From the NCBI RefSeq assembly GCF_000740795.1, contig NZ_JGYG01000011.1, positions 1 to 64,000 on the forward strand: 64,000 nt of DNA, written 5' to 3'. Below the pieces are notes generated by a model, which had not been told where the DNA came from, did no database searches, and worked only from the letters and a program-made list of their open reading frames with translations. This document shows, piece by piece, positions 63,808-64,000 of this stretch. The first letter of the stretch is position 1. The number at the start of each line of letters is the position of its first letter. The translations under genes and the position numbers were made by a program. The stretch comes from Haematobacter massiliensis (GTDB lineage: Bacteria > Pseudomonadota > Alphaproteobacteria > Rhodobacterales > Rhodobacteraceae).

Positions 63808-64000
63808 ATGACCGATCATTCCTCCCCTTCCGCTTCCCCCGCCGACGCGGTTCCCGAAATCGTTGACAGCCACTGTCATCTCGACTTTCCCGACTTTCAG
63901 GGGGAGCTGGACGATGTGGTGGCCCGTGCCCGTGCAGCTGGCGTGACGCGGATGGTCACGATCTGCACGCGGATGGGCAGCTTGCCCACCGTCCGTCGCA
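63808..64000 (+). CDS. tatD: TatD-family deoxyribonuclease (truncated by window end)
   Basis: The first 64 codons are present; the gene runs off the right edge. The metal-binding VDSHCHLDFPDF motif (residues 19-30) identifies the TatD amidohydrolase fold, which acts as a Mg-dependent DNase and may have other hydrolase roles. The N terminus has a 17-residue Ser/Pro/Ala-rich lead. It follows holB by 7 bp, the usual neighbour. Confidence 0.93.
   Translation, partial: MTDHSSPSASPADAVPEIVDSHCHLDFPDFQGELDDVVARARAAGVTRMVTICTRMGSLPTVRR

Overview
The window is high-GC, tightly packed DNA from an alphaproteobacterium, most likely a Rhodobacterales (Rhodobacteraceae) member. This rests on gene content and order: a RpoH-II-type sigma factor followed by a ChaN-like gene, coaBC, dut and a ThiF/MoeB gene; a class II (NrdJ-type) ribonucleotide reductase relative; choXWV-betIBA; pstSCAB-phoUB; and SPOR lipoprotein-dacF-tmk-holB-tatD. 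No taxonomic search was run. Almost everything is chromosomal housekeeping. I see no insertion sequence, prophage, integrase or CRISPR array.

Layout. 1-1150: a probable phase-variable gene whose two halves lie in different frames on either side of eight CTCAGTG heptamers; the downstream half ends in a HEPN-type RNxxxH motif. 1225-3120: yebC and an EamA exporter. 3087-9794: choline uptake (choXWV, minus strand) and oxidation to glycine betaine (betIBA, plus strand) around a BetI-like operator. 9798-18050: Pho regulon, with a pseudo-receiver, a phoR without membrane segments, a small secreted Gly-rich protein and pstSCAB-phoU-phoB, served by two arrays of Pho-box half-sites. 18051-18765 is a gene-poor gap holding a partial copy of the phoB 3' end. 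18766-27514: a penicillin-acylase-type hydrolase, a hydroxyisobutyrate-dehydrogenase relative, an Rrf2-flavoprotein pair and a MarR-controlled EmrAB-type efflux pump. 27669-31042: glutaryl-CoA degradation (gcdR/gcdH/gcdG). 31191-33704: ilvBN behind a classical attenuator with a leader peptide. 33867-37892: agmatinase, a GST fused to a Cys-rich tail, cobalamin genes (phosphatase, cobU) and an rpoH-like sigma factor. 37889-43668: chaN-like, coaBC, dut, a membrane-tethered ThiF/MoeB protein and an M3 peptidase. 43665-49946: cation efflux, SH3 protein, ilvC with two divergent Lrp regulators, FUSC, Dps and gpt. 49959-53368: LysE, fabI, pdxH, a double cold-shock-domain protein and a DUF192 protein. 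tRNA-Pro(UGG) follows, then an 0.8-kb gene-poor gap, a CPA1 antiporter with a cyclic-nucleotide-binding domain, the catalytically stripped NrdJ relative, tRNA-Ser(UGA), a SPOR lipoprotein, dacF, tmk, holB and the start of tatD.

The two most unusual items are the heptamer-repeat/HEPN locus at the left edge and the 915-residue ribonucleotide reductase homologue, which keeps the NrdJ scaffold but appears to have lost every catalytic residue while sitting behind an NrdR-box-like palindrome. The ilvB attenuator, the pseudo-receiver opposite phoR and the membrane-anchored E1-like enzyme are also worth attention. Family assignments come from motif recognition and remembered family patterns, not from database searches.
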